DNA of 64,000 nucleotides from Prevotella sp. GTDB taxonomy: Bacteria > Bacteroidota > Bacteroidia > Bacteroidales > Bacteroidaceae. Below, in pieces: positions 1-11,919 of the stretch. The DNA is taken from assembly GCA_016290175.1 (NCBI GenBank), contig JAEETD010000004.1:1-64000 (forward strand), read 5' to 3'. Below the pieces are notes generated by a model. That model saw only the letters and a list, made by a program, of their open reading frames with translations, did no database searches and was not told where the DNA came from. Both the position numbers and the translations under genes were made by a program. Within the stretch, counting starts at the first letter, position 1. Every line of letters begins with the position of its first letter.

Positions 1-977
<977 letters not shown>

Positions 978-1129
978 TAAATATCTTCATTCCATAAAGG
1001 AATATAATCTCTGTCTCAGAACGACTATCCAAATAATTCAAGAATTAAACGGTTTGTTTCTTATACCCAAGCACCTCTACATTATATATAATATATAGGC
1101 ACTCGCTTCTTGTACTACTTCTGTCTATG

Positions 1130-1224
1130 TAAATCTTTCAAAGAACTCTTTCTTTTCATGCTGACGCCCAAAAATTGCGCGAAAGCGGATGCAAAGGTAC
1201 GCACTTTTTTCATACCCTCCAAAT
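1130..1224 (-). promoter_or_regulatory. rRNA operon promoter and boxA-like leader
   Basis: Minus strand TTTG-N20-TACCTTTGC (box at 1191-1199) matches the Bacteroidetes -33/-7 consensus; the leader contains GTTCTTTGA near 1138-1147. Confidence 0.75.
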
Positions 1225-1311
1225 TTTTCGGCAACTTTTTTTCGAAAAACATGAAAGTTTTCGGGATTATTGACAAAACAAGGATACTACACCTTATTTA
1301 TATATATAGAA

Positions 1312-3627
1312 TCACTCGAAAATCTCTTCAATATCGTTGTCGCCAACTGCATCATCGATATACGAACAGGGGTTATACCCTTCTGGCATATCGAAGACTG
1401 CACTCTCGTTGATTCCGATCTGAGAATCGGCATAAATCGACTTCATGTAATGGGCAAATACGGGCAGCGCCATCGTAGCTCCCTGTCCCATATCCATCGA
1501 GTCGAAATGGATATCGCGGTCGTCACCTCCTACCCAACAGACACTTACCAACGTAGGAGTTACTCCAACGAACCATGCATCACTGTTATTGTTGGTTGTA
1601 CCGGTCTTTCCACCAATCTCGCCCTTCATTTCATATTTATGACGGAGTCTTCCTGCTGTTCCGCCATCCACGACGGCCTTCAGCATATAGAGCATCTTAT
1701 TGGCGCTCTCCTCACTGATCACCTCGTTCATGCGTGGCTGAAACTGTGCTATCAGGTTGCCTTCACCATCCTCAATACGTGTTACAAACATGTGGGCAGC
1801 ACGGATACCATGATTGACAAATGCCGTATAGGCACTGGCCATTTCACCAACCGTAATCTCACAAGGTCCGAGACAAAGTGCCATAGACGGATGGATTTCC
1901 GGATTGTTGATACCATATTGCCTGAGCAGATCGACGAAAGCCTGGGGATTCAGTTTACTCATCAGATAGGCGGATATCCAGTTGTTAGACTGCTGGAGTC
2001 CCCACTTCAAGGTCACCATCTGGCCGTACCTTGCACGACCGCTATTCCTCGGGGTCCAGGGTTTGCCTGCCACCATATAGGTCTGCTGAACATTCGGAGC
2101 CTCGTCACAAGGAGAGAATCCATTCTCCATCGCCAAGGAATACAGAAGCGGTTTGATGGTAGAGCCCACCTGACGACGACCTTCCATCGCCATGTCATAG
2201 GCGAAATGTGAGAAGTTCAATCCACCGACATAGGCCTTCACATGACCATTCTGCGGACAGATGCTCATGAAGCCTGTACGAAGGAACGATTTGTAATATT
2301 TTATCGAGTCTATCGGTGTCATTGTCGTATCCACTTCTCCATGATAGGTAAAGATAGACATCCGCACAGGTGTACGGAACGACTTCTCGATTTCTGCATC
2401 AGAAGCATTGCTCTCCTTCAGCACACGATAACGTTCACACTGACGGACGGAACGCATTAGGATATTCTTTACCTGGGCTGCAGAGAGTTCCTTGGAGAAC
2501 GGCGCATTGGGCTTCTTGAAATTAGCCTTATCGAAAGCCGGCTGGAGATAATTTGCCACATGCTGCTGAACAGCCGACTCCGCATATTTCTGCATACGGG
2601 AATCAATGGTCGTATGAACGCGAAGACCATCGGTATAGATATTATAAGGCTCGCCGTTCTTCTTCCTGTTTTTATTGCACCAACCGTACAAAGGATCTGA
2701 TTCCCAATTGATTGAGTCGATGTGATACTTCACCATATTCCACGATGCATACAAAGCACGTTCCGGTTTCTTGGCCATCATATAGCGACGCAAGAAATCA
2801 CGGAAATAGGTAGCAATACCATCTTTATGATCGTTGACATGGAAATGCAACTGAATGGGTTCTGCCCTGAATTTCTCATAGTCGGCCTGAGAGAGGACGC
2901 CAGCCTTCACCATCTGTCCGAGCACGACATTACGACGCTCACGACTGCGCTCCGGATTTCTTACAGGGTTGTAATAGGATGGGTTCTTGCAGAGGCCTAT
3001 CAAGGTTGCGGCCTCATTGACGGTCAGGTCCTTAGGCTCTTTGTTGAAATAAGTATTCGAAGCCGTCTTGATACCGACTGCATTATGAAGGAAGTCAAAA
3101 TAATTCAGATACATTGTAATGATCTCATCCTTCGTATAGTTGCGTTCCAGTTTGACTGCTATCACCCATTCTATCGGTTTCTGCAGCACACGCTCCAGCG
3201 TGGTCTGGGCACGCTCTGTGGTCCACACCTGCTTTGCCAACTGCTGCGTAATGGTAGATCCGCCACCAGCACTCTTCTGTCCCATGATGCCGCGTTTGAT
3301 GATAGCTCGTGCCAAGGCATAGAAGTCGATGCCTGAATGCTCATAGAAACGGACGTCCTCTGTAGCCACCAGCGCCTGTACCAAAGCCGGTGACAGCTTG
3401 GTGTAATCTACCAGCACGCGATTCTGACGATTATAGTTCCATGTTCCCAGCAGTTTTCCGTCGGAGGAATAGATCTGGGTGGCATAGCGGTTGATAGGAT
3501 TCTGCAGATCTTCGATGGGAGGCATATAGCCAATCCATCCTTGGTCAATCGCATAAAATGCCGTTGCAGCACCCAGCACCACCAATATCAATAACGTCCA
3601 CAAAAAACGCACAAACCACTTCATCAT
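1312..3627 (-). CDS. Penicillin-binding protein 1A family (transglycosylase/transpeptidase)
   Basis: N-terminal TM segment, GT51 motifs (EDVRFYEHSGID, GGGSTITQQLAKQ) and transpeptidase motifs (GSTIKP, KTGTT). Confidence 0.93.
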   Translation of the reverse strand: MMKWFVRFLWTLLILVVLGAATAFYAIDQGWIGYMPPIEDLQNPINRYATQIYSSDGKLLGTWNYNRQNRVLVDYTKLSPALVQALVATEDVRFYEHSGIDFYALARAIIKRGIMGQKSAGGGSTITQQLAKQVWTTERAQTTLERVLQKPIEWVIAVKLERNYTKDEIITMYLNYFDFLHNAVGIKTASNTYFNKEPKDLTVNEAATLIGLCKNPSYYNPVRNPERSRERRNVVLGQMVKAGVLSQADYEKFRAEPIQLHFHVNDHKDGIATYFRDFLRRYMMAKKPERALYASWNMVKYHIDSINWESDPLYGWCNKNRKKNGEPYNIYTDGLRVHTTIDSRMQKYAESAVQQHVANYLQPAFDKANFKKPNAPFSKELSAAQVKNILMRSVRQCERYRVLKESNASDAEIEKSFRTPVRMSIFTYHGEVDTTMTPIDSIKYYKSFLRTGFMSICPQNGHVKAYVGGLNFSHFAYDMAMEGRRQVGSTIKPLLYSLAMENGFSPCDEAPNVQQTYMVAGKPWTPRNSGRARYGQMVTLKWGLQQSNNWISAYLMSKLNPQAFVDLLRQYGINNPEIHPSMALCLGPCEITVGEMASAYTAFVNHGIRAAHMFVTRIEDGEGNLIAQFQPRMNEVISEESANKMLYMLKAVVDGGTAGRLRHKYEMKGEIGGKTGTTNNNSDAWFVGVTPTLVSVCWVGGDDRDIHFDSMDMGQGATMALPVFAHYMKSIYADSQIGINESAVFDMPEGYNPCSYIDDAVGDNDIEEIFE

Positions 3628-3745
3628 AAGCCAAAAATATCGTCAGTTTTAATTATCTTGGTGCAAAATTACGATTTTCTTTCAAAATATCGCACGGAAA
3701 TAAGAAATAATGTGTAATTTTGCACAAACAAAATGAAAATAACGG

Positions 3746-4693
3746 ATGGAAAAGCATAATTTTGTGACAATTGCCGATCTCACAAAGGAGAAAATCCTCT
3801 ATATGATTGAGATGGCAGAAGAGTTTGAGAAGCACCCGAACAGGGAAATACTTAAAGGAAAAGTGGTAGCGACACTTTTCTTTGAGCCATCGACCCGCAC
3901 CCGACTATCGTTTGAGACCGCAGCCAACCGTCTCGGTGCCCGTGTCATCGGTTTTGCCGACCCAAAGATCACCAGCGGAACGAAGGGCGAGACGCTGAAA
4001 GACACCATCCTGATGGTTTCGAACTATGCCGATGTCATTGTGATGCGTCATTATATCGAGGGTGCAGCCGTCTATGCTTCAGAGGTGGCTCCTATCCCTA
4101 TCGTCAATGCCGGCGACGGTGCCCATCAGCATCCTTCCCAATGTATGCTGGACCTCTATTCGATCTATAAGACACAAGGAACACTCGACAACCTTAATAT
4201 ATATATGGTGGGTGACCTGAAGTACGGTCGTACGGTACACTCGTTGCTGATGGCCATGCGCCATTTCAATCCGACTTTCCATTTTGTGGCTCCGAAAGAG
4301 CTGTCCATGCCTAACGAGTACAAGCTCTATTGCAAGGAGCACGGCATCAAATATCAGGAGCATACCGCTTTTAATGAAAAGGTCATCGCCGATGCCGATA
4401 TCCTCTATATGACACGTGTCCAGAAAGAACGTTTCTCGGATCTGATGGAGTATGAGCGTGTGAAGAATGTGTATGTACTGAATAATGAGATGCTGAAGAG
4501 TGCCAAACCCAACATGAAGATTCTCCATCCCCTGCCCCGTGTGAACGAGATTGCCTATGAGGTGGACGACAATCCCCACGCATACTATATTCAACAGGCT
4601 GGCAATGGTCTCTTCGCCCGCGAAGCCATCTTCTGCGATGTGCTCGGTATCTCACTGGAGGAAGTTAAGAACGACAAAACGATTATAAGATGA
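3746..4693 (+). CDS. pyrB: Aspartate carbamoyltransferase catalytic subunit
   Basis: [23 protein letters not shown] and HPLPRVNEI motifs; followed directly by pyrI. Confidence 0.97.
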   Translation: MEKHNFVTIADLTKEKILYMIEMAEEFEKHPNREILKGKVVATLFFEPSTRTRLSFETAANRLGARVIGFADPKITSGTKGETLKDTILMVSNYADVIVMRHYIEGAAVYASEVAPIPIVNAGDGAHQHPSQCMLDLYSIYKTQGTLDNLNIYMVGDLKYGRTVHSLLMAMRHFNPTFHFVAPKELSMPNEYKLYCKEHGIKYQEHTAFNEKVIADADILYMTRVQKERFSDLMEYERVKNVYVLNNEMLKSAKPNMKILHPLPRVNEIAYEVDDNPHAYYIQQAGNGLFAREAIFCDVLGISLEEVKNDKTIIR

Positions 4694-5136
4694 ACAAGAA
4701 AGAACGTTTGGTAGCCGCCATTGAGCAAGGCACCGTGATTGACCATATACCTACCGCCAAGACCTATCAGGTGGCAAGCCTGTTAGGGCTCTTTGATCTG
4801 GACACCCCTGTCACCATCGGTTTCAACTACCCTTCGCAGAAAGTGGGCAAGAAAGGCATCATCAAGGTGTCGGACAAATTCTTCACCGACGATGAGATCT
4901 CGCGTCTTTCCGTCGTGGCACCAAATGTCATCCTCAGCATCATCCGCGATTACGAAGTGGTGGAGAAAAAGACTGTAGAGACACCCGAGGAGATCAAGGG
5001 TATCGTGAAATGCAACAATCCGAAATGCGTGACCAACAACGAACCGATGGCCACCCATTTCCATGTGACTGACGGTGTTCTGACCTGCCACTACTGCGAG
5101 AAAGAGCAGGATATCAACAAAGTAGAATTAGTATAA
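4690..5136 (+). CDS. pyrI: Aspartate carbamoyltransferase regulatory subunit
   Basis: Cys4 zinc site (CNNPKCVTN...CHYCEK); ATGA overlap with pyrB. Confidence 0.97.
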   Translation: MNKKERLVAAIEQGTVIDHIPTAKTYQVASLLGLFDLDTPVTIGFNYPSQKVGKKGIIKVSDKFFTDDEISRLSVVAPNVILSIIRDYEVVEKKTVETPEEIKGIVKCNNPKCVTNNEPMATHFHVTDGVLTCHYCEKEQDINKVELV

Positions 5137-5154
5137 ACCCAATAAACAAAGACA

Positions 5155-6435
5155 ATGAACAGAGACAACGCAATCTTTGAGTTGATTGAGAAAGAGCATC
5201 AGCGCCAGTTGAAAGGCATTGAGCTGATTGCCAGTGAGAATTTTGTAAGTGACCAGGTGATGGAAGCTATGGGTTCCTACCTGACCAACAAGTATGCCGA
5301 GGGTTATCCTGGACACCGCTACTATGGTGGTTGTCAGGTGGTCGACGAGGTGGAGCAGTTGGCTATCGACCGTGTGTGCAAGCTCTTCGGCGCCGAGTAT
5401 GCCAATGTGCAGCCCCACTCTGGTGCACAGGCCAACGCTGCTGTGCTGCTGGCTGTGCTGAAGCCCGGCGACACCTTCATGGGTCTGAACCTCGACCACG
5501 GCGGTCACCTCTCTCATGGCTCACACGTGAATACATCGGGTATCATTTATAACCCCATCGGCTATAACCTGAACAAAGAGACGGGCCGTGTGGATTATGA
5601 CGAGATGGAGCAGCTGGCCCTCGAGCACAAGCCGAAGCTGATTATCGGCGGTGGCTCTGCCTACAGCCGTGAGTGGGACTACAAGCGTATGCGTGAGATT
5701 GCCGACAAGGTAGGCGCTCTGCTGATGATTGATATGGCTCACCCCGCCGGTCTGATTGCTGCCGGTCTGCTGGAGAACCCCGTAAAATATGCACACATCG
5801 TGACCTCTACCACCCACAAGACCCTTCGCGGTCCTCGTGGCGGTATCATCCTGATGGGTAAGGACTTCGAGAATCCCTGGGGTCTGAAGACACCGAAGGG
5901 AGTGGTGAAGATGATGTCTACCATCCTCAATTCTGCAGTCTTCCCCGGACAGCAAGGTGGTCCGTTGGAACACGTGATTGCAGCTAAGGCTGTTGCCTTC
6001 GGTGAGGCTCTGCAGCCAGAGTTCAAGGAGTGGGCCAAGCAGGTTCAGAAGAATGCCAAGGTGCTGGCAGAGGAACTGGTGAAGCGTGGCTTCGGCATCG
6101 TCAGCGGTGGTACTGATAACCACTCTATGCTCGTAGACCTGCGTTCTAAGTATCCCGATCTGACTGGTAAGGTGGCTGAGAACGCCCTCGTAGCAGCCGA
6201 CATCACCGTGAATAAGAACATGGTTCCGTTCGACAGCCGCAGTGCCTTCCAGACCTCCGGCATCCGTCTCGGAACCCCCGCCATCACTACCCGTGGTGCC
6301 AAGGAAGACCTGATGGTTCAGATTGCCGCCTGGATTGAGGAAGTGCTCAACGATCCTGAGAACGAAGAGGTGATTGCTTCCGTCCGCAAGCGCGTGAATG
6401 AGAAGATGAAGGAATATCCGCTCTTCGCTTATTGA
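5155..6435 (+). CDS. glyA: Serine hydroxymethyltransferase
   Basis: [19 protein letters not shown] and [14 protein letters not shown] motifs. Confidence 0.98.
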   Translation: MNRDNAIFELIEKEHQRQLKGIELIASENFVSDQVMEAMGSYLTNKYAEGYPGHRYYGGCQVVDEVEQLAIDRVCKLFGAEYANVQPHSGAQANAAVLLAVLKPGDTFMGLNLDHGGHLSHGSHVNTSGIIYNPIGYNLNKETGRVDYDEMEQLALEHKPKLIIGGGSAYSREWDYKRMREIADKVGALLMIDMAHPAGLIAAGLLENPVKYAHIVTSTTHKTLRGPRGGIILMGKDFENPWGLKTPKGVVKMMSTILNSAVFPGQQGGPLEHVIAAKAVAFGEALQPEFKEWAKQVQKNAKVLAEELVKRGFGIVSGGTDNHSMLVDLRSKYPDLTGKVAENALVAADITVNKNMVPFDSRSAFQTSGIRLGTPAITTRGAKEDLMVQIAAWIEEVLNDPENEEVIASVRKRVNEKMKEYPLFAY

Positions 6436-6440
6436 TAATA

Positions 6441-6472
6441 CAATTAGCCCTCGCAATTGCGAGGGCTAATTG
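6441..6472. terminator. Bidirectional terminator between convergent glyA and DPP-IV
   Basis: Perfect 32-bp palindrome CAATTAGCCCTCGCAATTGCGAGGGCTAATTG followed by T-rich sequence. Confidence 0.85.
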
Positions 6473-6474
6473 TT

Positions 6475-8688
6475 TTATTTCAGCTCAGCATTGAAGTGAT
6501 TGATCGCTTGTCGGTACAGATGACGACGGGTATTACCGCCGAAGATACTATGATTGCGATTGGTATAGACCAACTGTCGGAAATCCTTATCAGCCTGTAC
6601 CAAAGCCTCGACATACTCAGCAGAATTACGATAATGCACATTATCATCAGCCAGACCATGACAGATCAGCAATGCACCATGTAACTGACCAGCTCTAGCA
6701 ATCGGGTTCACCTCGTCGTAGCCCTTGGGGTTCTCCTGCGGCGTGCGCATATAGCGCTCGGTATAGATGGTGTCGTAGAAGCGCCAGTTAGTGGGTGGCG
6801 CAATAGCCACTCCTGCCTTGAAGACCGGACGTCCTTCCGACATCGACATCAGCGTGTTCCATCCGCCATACGACCAGCCCCATATACCGATACGGTTCTT
6901 GTCGACATACGCCTGTTGTCCGAGCCAGATGGCCGTTTCTACCTGATCGCGCGACTCCAGTTCACCCAGACGCAGATAGGTACATTTCTCAAACTCAGCC
7001 CCACGACCGCCTGTGCCTCGGTTATCCACACAGACACAGATATAACCCTGCTGACAGAGATACTGCTCCAGGATTGCGCCATTGCCACTCATGCCGATGC
7101 CCCATTGGTTCAACACCTGCTGATTGCCAGGACCACCATACTGATACATGATCACAGGATACTGCTTCGACGGATTGAAATCCAAGGGTTTTACCATCCA
7201 TCCATTCAGTGTTACGCCCTCAGAGGTCTTGAACTGGAACAGTTCTTTCTTGCCCAGGTCAAACTTCGAGAGTTTGTTCTTGAGTTCGTGGTTGTCAATG
7301 AGCGTCTGCAGCAGTTTGCCATTGTTCTGGCAAATGGTGTACTGCAAAGGATTATCGAGATCGCTCCAGATGTTGATGAAGTATTTGAAGTTCGTGCTGA
7401 AGATGGCATTGTTGACACCAGCCTTCTGCGAGAGCGTCTCAATCTTACCGTTCTGGTGCGCCACCATCACCTGCTGTTCGGTAGCCCCTGTAGGATTGGC
7501 AGCAAAGTAGACATCACCCGTTGCATCATCTACACCATAGACGCTCTTTACCACATATTGGTCGTTGACAATCTGGCGCAGCAACTGACCATTGTGATTA
7601 TAGAGATAGAGATGATTATACCCGTCGCGCTCACTGGGCAACAGTATATATTTGTCGCTGATCTGCACATCCTCGAACGTCTCTTCCTTCACGTACTTGT
7701 CAACCTTATCCTCGATGATAAGCTTCGCCACCGTCGAGAGCGGATTGGCCATATAGATCTTCAGATCATCCTGATGACGGTTCAGCGTGAAGATCATAAT
7801 CCGCTCCGGATCGTTCGTCATCCTGATACGGGGAATATAGCCGTCAGCCTCCAAAGGCAGATCGATGGTGCGCGTCTGATGACTCTTGATATCATACGAG
7901 AGCACCTTCACCTTGGAATTTTGTTTACCCGGAATAGGATACTTATAGGTGTAGAAACCTGGATAGTCGCGATACTGTTCCTGTTCAGGCGACAGTCCCT
8001 TGAACAACTGCATGGAATACTGTGGGACATCGGTCTCGTCGTAGCGGATCCAGATAATCTGCTTGGAGTCAGCCGAGAACACCATCGACGAATTGGTTGA
8101 GAACTCCTCCTCATAGACCCAGTCAGGAATACCGTTGATAATCTCATTACGCTTGCCATCCTTCGTCACCTGACTCTCGGCATTGTCATAGAGCAGTTTA
8201 ACGAGATGGATGTTATTATCGCGTACAAAAGCAATCTGATTTCCATCAGGCGAGAAGACCGGCGTCTGCTGAGGACCACCATCAGACAATGGTTCCAGTT
8301 TGTTGTTCTGGATCATAAAGATATAATACTCCGCCGTAAACGAACGACGATAGATAGGTTTGGTGTTCGTCTGAATCAGCAACCTGCGACCATCAGGACT
8401 CACGATATAACCCTGTACACGACCGATCTGTGCACCTCTGGCCGTAGCGGCATCAAAGAGTACACCCACTTCCTTGCCCGTCTTGAAGGAGTATGTCACA
8501 ATACGCTTGCCATCCGCACTGATCTGTGCATATGTCTCACCATCAGCCATCGGATGCACTTCCGACAATGTCTCCTGACGGAAATCACCACGTGTGATAT
8601 CAAATAAACTCAGTTTCTCACCAGCCCTGACACTCATAGAAAGCATCAATAAGGCCGCACCAACCATTGAAAGTCTTATATTTACCAT
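6475..8688 (-). CDS. S9 family peptidase (dipeptidyl peptidase IV)
   Basis: Catalytic GWSYGGW motif, DPP-IV N-terminal propeller, YEEEF motif. Start moved from the track (TTG at 8721) to the ATG before the signal peptide. Confidence 0.93.
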   Translation of the reverse strand: MVNIRLSMVGAALLMLSMSVRAGEKLSLFDITRGDFRQETLSEVHPMADGETYAQISADGKRIVTYSFKTGKEVGVLFDAATARGAQIGRVQGYIVSPDGRRLLIQTNTKPIYRRSFTAEYYIFMIQNNKLEPLSDGGPQQTPVFSPDGNQIAFVRDNNIHLVKLLYDNAESQVTKDGKRNEIINGIPDWVYEEEFSTNSSMVFSADSKQIIWIRYDETDVPQYSMQLFKGLSPEQEQYRDYPGFYTYKYPIPGKQNSKVKVLSYDIKSHQTRTIDLPLEADGYIPRIRMTNDPERIMIFTLNRHQDDLKIYMANPLSTVAKLIIEDKVDKYVKEETFEDVQISDKYILLPSERDGYNHLYLYNHNGQLLRQIVNDQYVVKSVYGVDDATGDVYFAANPTGATEQQVMVAHQNGKIETLSQKAGVNNAIFSTNFKYFINIWSDLDNPLQYTICQNNGKLLQTLIDNHELKNKLSKFDLGKKELFQFKTSEGVTLNGWMVKPLDFNPSKQYPVIMYQYGGPGNQQVLNQWGIGMSGNGAILEQYLCQQGYICVCVDNRGTGGRGAEFEKCTYLRLGELESRDQVETAIWLGQQAYVDKNRIGIWGWSYGGWNTLMSMSEGRPVFKAGVAIAPPTNWRFYDTIYTERYMRTPQENPKGYDEVNPIARAGQLHGALLICHGLADDNVHYRNSAEYVEALVQADKDFRQLVYTNRNHSIFGGNTRRHLYRQAINHFNAELK

Positions 8689-8754
8689 AGATTCTTTTGA
8701 TTTTTCTGTTTGATTGTGCAAAGATAGCGATTTTTTCCCTAACTTTGCAAGCGG

Positions 8755-9684
8755 ATGGAATTAAATAAAGTGAATACACCTTATTATTATGATTACGGGA
8801 CGTGGATACGCCACCGTTTCCCGTTCCGTGTGCAGAAGATTTCCATCGACGCCGGCTTTACCTGTCCCAACCGCGACGGCAAACTCTCTACGGGTGGCTG
8901 CATCTACTGCGACAACCGCACCTTCAATCCTGCCTATTGCCAGCGAAAAGACAGCGTCGCCCGACAATTAGAAGCCGGTAAGCAGTTCTTTGCACGGAAA
9001 TATCCCGAGATGAAGTATCTGGCTTATTTCCAGGCCTATACCAATACCTACGCCTCCATCGACCATCTCCGCCAACTCTACGAAGAGGCCTTGAGTGTTA
9101 AGGATATTGTCGGCATTGTCATCGGCACACGGCCGGACTGCGTGTCCGACGAACTTCTGAACTATCTGAAAGAACTGAATCAGCGTTGCTTTCTCATTGT
9201 GGAATACGGGGTGGAGAGTGCCAACGACGAGACGTTACGACGTATCAATCGCGGCCACACTTTCGAACAGTCGCGCCTGGCCATCGAGAAGACCCATCAA
9301 CGAGGCATTCTCACAGGTGCTCATATCATCTTGGGATTGCCAGGCGAGGATGCTCAGGAGAATCTCCGACAGGCGCCCATTATCTCCTCACTCCCCATTG
9401 ACATTCTGAAAATCCATCAGATGCAGATTATCCGAGGCACCCGACTGGCAGAAGAATTCGAACGTAGCCCCTTCCATATTTACAGTGTCGAGGAGTATAT
9501 TGAGCTGATCTCCAGCTACATACAAAGACTTAGAAAGGATCTGGTCTTAGAGCGTTTTGTCTCGCAGTCACCCAAAGAACTGCTCATTGCTCCACAATGG
9601 GGACTGAAGAACCATGAGTTCACGGATCTGCTTAATAACTATCTGAAAAACCATCAGATTCACCAAGGCAGCTTATTGGAATAG
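8755..9684 (+). CDS. Radical SAM protein, TIGR01212/YhcC family
   Basis: CPNRDGKLSTGGCIYCDN cysteine motif; VEYGVESANDETLRRINRGHT. Confidence 0.88.
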   Translation: MELNKVNTPYYYDYGTWIRHRFPFRVQKISIDAGFTCPNRDGKLSTGGCIYCDNRTFNPAYCQRKDSVARQLEAGKQFFARKYPEMKYLAYFQAYTNTYASIDHLRQLYEEALSVKDIVGIVIGTRPDCVSDELLNYLKELNQRCFLIVEYGVESANDETLRRINRGHTFEQSRLAIEKTHQRGILTGAHIILGLPGEDAQENLRQAPIISSLPIDILKIHQMQIIRGTRLAEEFERSPFHIYSVEEYIELISSYIQRLRKDLVLERFVSQSPKELLIAPQWGLKNHEFTDLLNNYLKNHQIHQGSLLE

Positions 9685-10473
9685 CTGATATTCGTTGTTG
9701 GCCAACAGGCCTGCAGTTGTCATCTTCTTGTTGTGTTTCATGTATTCATCAATCCGGTTCACAAAGGCATTGTTGAAAACGGTACGTCCCATCGCATTGT
9801 TCACCACCCACTGGATTTTCGCCATGTGCACATCGCGTTCTTCCTGTGACAGTTGACGGTCGAATGGCATCGGATAGAGACTCAATAGATAGAATCCGAT
9901 ACAGTCGGGCACGATATACTGGCGCTGCATCATACTCTTCTGTTCCTGCGAATAACCATAGTTCTCTTTCTGATAAAGTGCATAGTCTGCTCCCAGATAC
10001 TTGTCGAGACAGATGCCTATCTGACCATTACCCACGATGACACTCTGATCGAGCGAACCAATCTGGGCATAAACCACGGGAATCTCGATGTTCGGAATTT
10101 GTTTCTTCAGATACTGAAAGGCCTTGGTCAGTTCCTGATTGATGTCGTCCATATTGGCATATTGCTGTTCAGCCTCATTAACCAGCATCTGGAGCGTGGA
10201 GTCCTGATAGAAACGCAGGAATTTCATATTGATGTCTGCCTCGTTAACCTTACCGATACGGAGCACATCCTCGATCAGCGTCCTTGTCTGAGTGGGATAG
10301 GCCGTGTTCATCTGCTGAAGAGCGGAGAAATCACCCGTCGTCAGATAAAGACTCTGGATACGGTCATAGCGGTCAACAACAATCTCCGTGTCCGCTTCAT
10401 CGGACTTGAGCTGCCATTCACAGCCGATACAACCAAGCATCGTCAACAATAATATAAAATATATCTTATGCAC
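9673..10473 (-). CDS. Gliding motility lipoprotein GldB-like
   Basis: Lipobox-like MLGCIGCEW; overall GldB-family pattern (DRYDRI..., ...ICLDKYLGADY). Appears to start at GTG. Confidence 0.7.
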   Translation of the reverse strand: MHKIYFILLLTMLGCIGCEWQLKSDEADTEIVVDRYDRIQSLYLTTGDFSALQQMNTAYPTQTRTLIEDVLRIGKVNEADINMKFLRFYQDSTLQMLVNEAEQQYANMDDINQELTKAFQYLKKQIPNIEIPVVYAQIGSLDQSVIVGNGQIGICLDKYLGADYALYQKENYGYSQEQKSMMQRQYIVPDCIGFYLLSLYPMPFDRQLSQEERDVHMAKIQWVVNNAMGRTVFNNAFVNRIDEYMKHNKKMTTAGLLANNEYQLFQ

Positions 10474-10662
10474 CTACGGCCAGTCTGAGTTTTACGATTC
10501 TTTAAAATTTCTGCAAATTTACTAAAAATTATTTTCAAATCCAAATTTTAACCTAATTATTTTAAAAATATCTCCCAAAAATGCACAAATTTGTTTATTT
10601 GTGTAAAAACAAGAGGCCATTTTCCGTCTTTTTGTGTACTTTTGTAGTCTACTAAAACAAAG

Positions 10663-11919
10663 ATGGAAAGAATGAAAAGGATTTTCTACCTATTGCTATT
10701 TTTGCCGTTGGCAGCTTTTGCCCAACAGACCATCACGGTCAGCGTCAGCAATCCCTCAAAATCGGTTCGCAGCGATGAACCGGTAGTCATCAACCTTGCT
10801 CCATATGGTGAGATCCGTTCCGCACTCGTCACCGTCAATGGTCAGGAGATTCCCTGCCAGCTCGATGACCTCAATCAGGATGAGTTATTCGACGAGCTCT
10901 GTTTTCTCGTCAACCTTCAAGGCAAGGAGAAGAAGCAATACACGGTGACGCTCTATACCGAGGGCGAGCCTCGCACCTACCCTGCCCGTGTTTTCGCGGA
11001 AATGGTATTGGGTAACAGCAAGGACAAGAGTCTGAAGAAAAACCAGCAGAACAATTACATCGAATCAATCACGGCCCGTGGCGATGCTGCCTATACTTAT
11101 AACATCCAACATCATCACGGTGTCGACTTCGAAAGCGAACTCAACGGTATCCGTATTTACTTCGACGAACGCCAGACACTCGACTGCTATGGCAAGTTCA
11201 AGAAACAGCTGGAGTTGAAAGAGACACAGTTCTATACTGATAAAGACCAGAAGGCGAAAGGTTATGGTGACGATGTGCTGTGGGTAGGCCAGACCTTCGG
11301 TCTCGGTGCCTTCAGAGGTTGGAACGGTAAGGAGCCCACCCATGTGTCGCCCGTCAAGAGCCGTACCCAGCGCGTTATCTCCTACGGACCTTTGCGCACC
11401 ATCGTCGAGGTAATCGACAAAGGTTGGCAACCACCAACACCCAACAGCCAACACCCATCACCCAACACCCATCACCCATCACCCATCAACATGACCCTCC
11501 GTTACACCCAATATGCCGGCCATCGCGATACCGATGTCGACGTGTTCTTCAATCGTCCTGTGGCCGATTATGCCTTCTCTACGGGTATCATCAACGTGAA
11601 GAATTCTGTGGAATTCAGCGACAAGAAAGGTTTGCGCGCCTGCTGGGGTACCGACTGGCCCTCTACCGACACCATCAACTTCAAGCGTGAGACCGTCGGT
11701 CTGGGCATCTGCATCCCCATGAAATATGTCCGCAGCGAAGAGCCTGCCAACAAAGACAATTATGCCTTCGTGGTTGGTACAGCCGATGACCGTCTGCAAT
11801 ACAAAGTCATCTACTGTTCAGACAACGAATCTTTCGGCTATCACTCCGCCAAGGAATGGTTTGACTTCCTGGCCGAATGGAAAAAAGAGGTGGAAAAGCC
11901 TATTGAGGTAAAGTATTAA
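10663..11919 (+). CDS. DUF4861 family secreted protein
   Basis: Signal peptide and DUF4861-like pattern (NGQEIPCQLDDLNQDELFDELCFLVNL; RYTQYAGHRDTDVDVFFNRP). Contains a heptad repeat array in frame. Confidence 0.7.
   Translation: MERMKRIFYLLLFLPLAAFAQQTITVSVSNPSKSVRSDEPVVINLAPYGEIRSALVTVNGQEIPCQLDDLNQDELFDELCFLVNLQGKEKKQYTVTLYTEGEPRTYPARVFAEMVLGNSKDKSLKKNQQNNYIESITARGDAAYTYNIQHHHGVDFESELNGIRIYFDERQTLDCYGKFKKQLELKETQFYTDKDQKAKGYGDDVLWVGQTFGLGAFRGWNGKEPTHVSPVKSRTQRVISYGPLRTIVEVIDKGWQPPTPNSQHPSPNTHHPSPINMTLRYTQYAGHRDTDVDVFFNRPVADYAFSTGIINVKNSVEFSDKKGLRACWGTDWPSTDTINFKRETVGLGICIPMKYVRSEEPANKDNYAFVVGTADDRLQYKVIYCSDNESFGYHSAKEWFDFLAEWKKEVEKPIEVKY
11435..11490. repeat. In-frame heptanucleotide array, 8 units (CAACACC/CATCACC)
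   Basis: CAACACC CAACAGC CAACACC CATCACC CAACACC CATCACC CATCACC CATCAAC, counted unit by unit. Confidence 0.9.

Noticed and set aside
1312-2211. Plus-strand ORFs over PBP1A
   Set aside because: Antisense to a clear PBP1A gene.
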